Of a stretch of DNA of 64,000 nt, positions 63,248 to 64,000 are shown piece by piece. Position 1 is the stretch's first letter. Every line of letters begins with the position of its first letter. The position numbers and the translations under genes were made by a program. The stretch is from assembly GCF_014490575.1 (NCBI RefSeq), contig NZ_CP061033.1:682001-746000 (forward strand). Reading direction: 5' to 3'. A model generated the notes under the pieces. The model did no database searches and was not told the DNA's origin. It was given only the letters and a program-made list of their open reading frames with translations. Source of the DNA: Corynebacterium zhongnanshanii (lineage in GTDB: Bacteria; Actinomycetota; Actinomycetes; Mycobacteriales; Mycobacteriaceae).

Positions 63248-64000
63248 CAAACGCCGCAGCGGCCAGCCACCCCATCACCACGAGCATGAGCAGCACCCAC
63301 CACAGTGTGTACAGGCGGTTGTTGCCGCCGCCGTCGAACATCATGCTCAGCCACATCACGAACACGGCAACCACGTACAGGCCCCGTGCCTCACGCACCC
63401 ACAGGCCCACGAAGGCCAGGGCCGCGGCGTAGTACCACGGCAAGGTCACGGTGTTGAACACGCACGTGACCATGTAGGCCAGCGTGACACCCTGAATCGC
63501 CCGCAGGGGATCGTGGCGGAACAACCACCACACGACCACCAGTCCCACCAGCATGATGGCGGTGGAGATGGGGCGCAACGCATCCACGATCACGTTGAAC
63601 GTCAGCCCCGTCTCAAACGGAGACAAGAGTACCTGCGCAGTGGACGCGAGGAAGCTTGGAAGCGCCAACGGGTTAATGACCTTGGTATTGCCCGTGACCT
63701 GCGTGACCCAGCCCCAGGATTGACCGGAGGCCGCCGTGATGGCAGCCATCACGGCAACGGTGACCACCACGGCGAGCACGCCAGTCCATACAAGGGTGAG
63801 TAGGCGTCGGCCCGTATCCACCACTGCACGCTGACGTAGCGCGCCGGGCGCGGGGAGGGACCCGGCAATGCGCGCGACCGTGATCCACACCAGGAACGGC
63901 AGGGCGATGATTGCGGTCGCTTTCAGCGCCGTTCCCACTGCAATCAGCGCGGCACCGGCCACCAGCCCCGGCACGGGTTTCCAGGTCAGCGCCACCACGT
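63150..64000 (-). CDS. mptA: Alpha-(1->6)-mannopyranosyltransferase, MptA-like, 3' part
   Basis: The C-terminal 283 residues of a GT-C membrane mannosyltransferase; the 5' part lies beyond the right edge. About seven helices are visible, including ALKATAIIALPFLVWITVA, RLLTLVWTGVLAVVVTVAVMAAIT and VTLAYMVTCVFNTVTLPWYYAAALAFVGLW. The position next to the Rv2175c-type gene, pknL and aroG matches MptA (Rv2174) in mycobacteria and its C. glutamicum counterpart, which extends the mannan core of lipomannan using polyprenyl-phosphomannose. The frame ends in a 30-residue Arg/Gly-rich tail (RGQGGRAGRPLGDREASRRR) encoded opposite the end of the neighbouring gene, so either the overlap is real or a frameshift lies near 63250. 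Confidence 0.82.
   Translation of the reverse strand, partial: VVALTWKPVPGLVAGAALIAVGTALKATAIIALPFLVWITVARIAGSLPAPGALRQRAVVDTGRRLLTLVWTGVLAVVVTVAVMAAITAASGQSWGWVTQVTGNTKVINPLALPSFLASTAQVLLSPFETGLTFNVIVDALRPISTAIMLVGLVVVWWLFRHDPLRAIQGVTLAYMVTCVFNTVTLPWYYAAALAFVGLWVREARGLYVVAVFVMWLSMMFDGGGNNRLYTLWWVLLMLVVMGWLAAAAFVTKPWPERGASLRGQGGRAGRPLGDREASRRR

Overview
The window is a stretch of chromosome from a GC-rich Corynebacterium. The main evidence is gene content and order. There is a cytochrome bcc-aa3 cluster (ctaC-ctaF, ctaE-qcrC-qcrA-qcrB) beside the asparagine synthetase of cell-wall amidation (ltsA). Next come two NlpC/P60 hydrolases, PimB', glucokinase, PlsC, a class II DAHP synthase, a PASTA kinase (PknL), its winged-helix neighbour and an MptA-type mannosyltransferase. 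HtaA-type heme-binding proteins and DtxR-type iron boxes are also typical of the genus. The species cannot be fixed from the sequence alone. I see no insertion sequence, prophage, CRISPR array, rRNA or tRNA gene.

Layout. 1-3570: SURF1 tail, protein tyrosine phosphatase, NIF3-like protein, an RNase H fused to a degenerate phosphatase domain, RNase P RNA and a SPOR-like small protein. 3589-8979: panB, divergent from glnA2-glnE. 8998-17429: an iron/heme island. An unknown protein, hmuU, hmuV and hmuO run rightwards and face a leftward htaA-hmuT-htaB-like operon across a shared terminator. DtxR boxes precede each side. 17472-23210: GT-C mannosyltransferase and SRPBCC protein, a DUF2249 protein, a YhgE/Pip exporter with its ATPase, and a small membrane protein. 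23278-28698: thrC, a YkvI-type membrane protein, and an nnrS-like/copper nitrite reductase pair. 28805-41853: glnA, RDD and LysE proteins, DUF4191, lipB-lipA, sucB, pepA, ilvE, a CobT-like protein and DUF3043. 42076-55475: erpA-type protein, ltsA, the respiratory genes, trpD, an exonuclease and two NlpC/P60 proteins. 55492-64000: pimB', glk, plsC, an exoribonuclease, aroG, pknL, the PknL-linked DNA-binding protein and the truncated mptA.

How the genes work together. Nitrogen assimilation is concentrated here: two glutamine synthetases plus their adenylyltransferase, and the GlnA adenylylation tyrosine is present. Lipoate synthesis (lipA, lipB) sits next to the lipoylated E2 subunit it serves. 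The heme island covers surface capture (HtaA, single-CR protein), relay (HmuT), import (HmuUV) and iron release (HmuO). Respiration combines the bcc-aa3 genes with a possible nitrite/NO branch.

The most interesting observations are: two strong matches to the NsrR nitric-oxide operator, one inside the nnrS promoter and one before a DUF2249 gene; an N-terminal cupredoxin fused to the copper nitrite reductase; two enzyme-like domains that have lost catalytic residues (the CobC half of the RNase H fusion, and CobT); uncharacterised genes under iron control; and a recurrent TANNNT box 6-8 nt before start codons, which points to leaderless transcription of about 15 genes.
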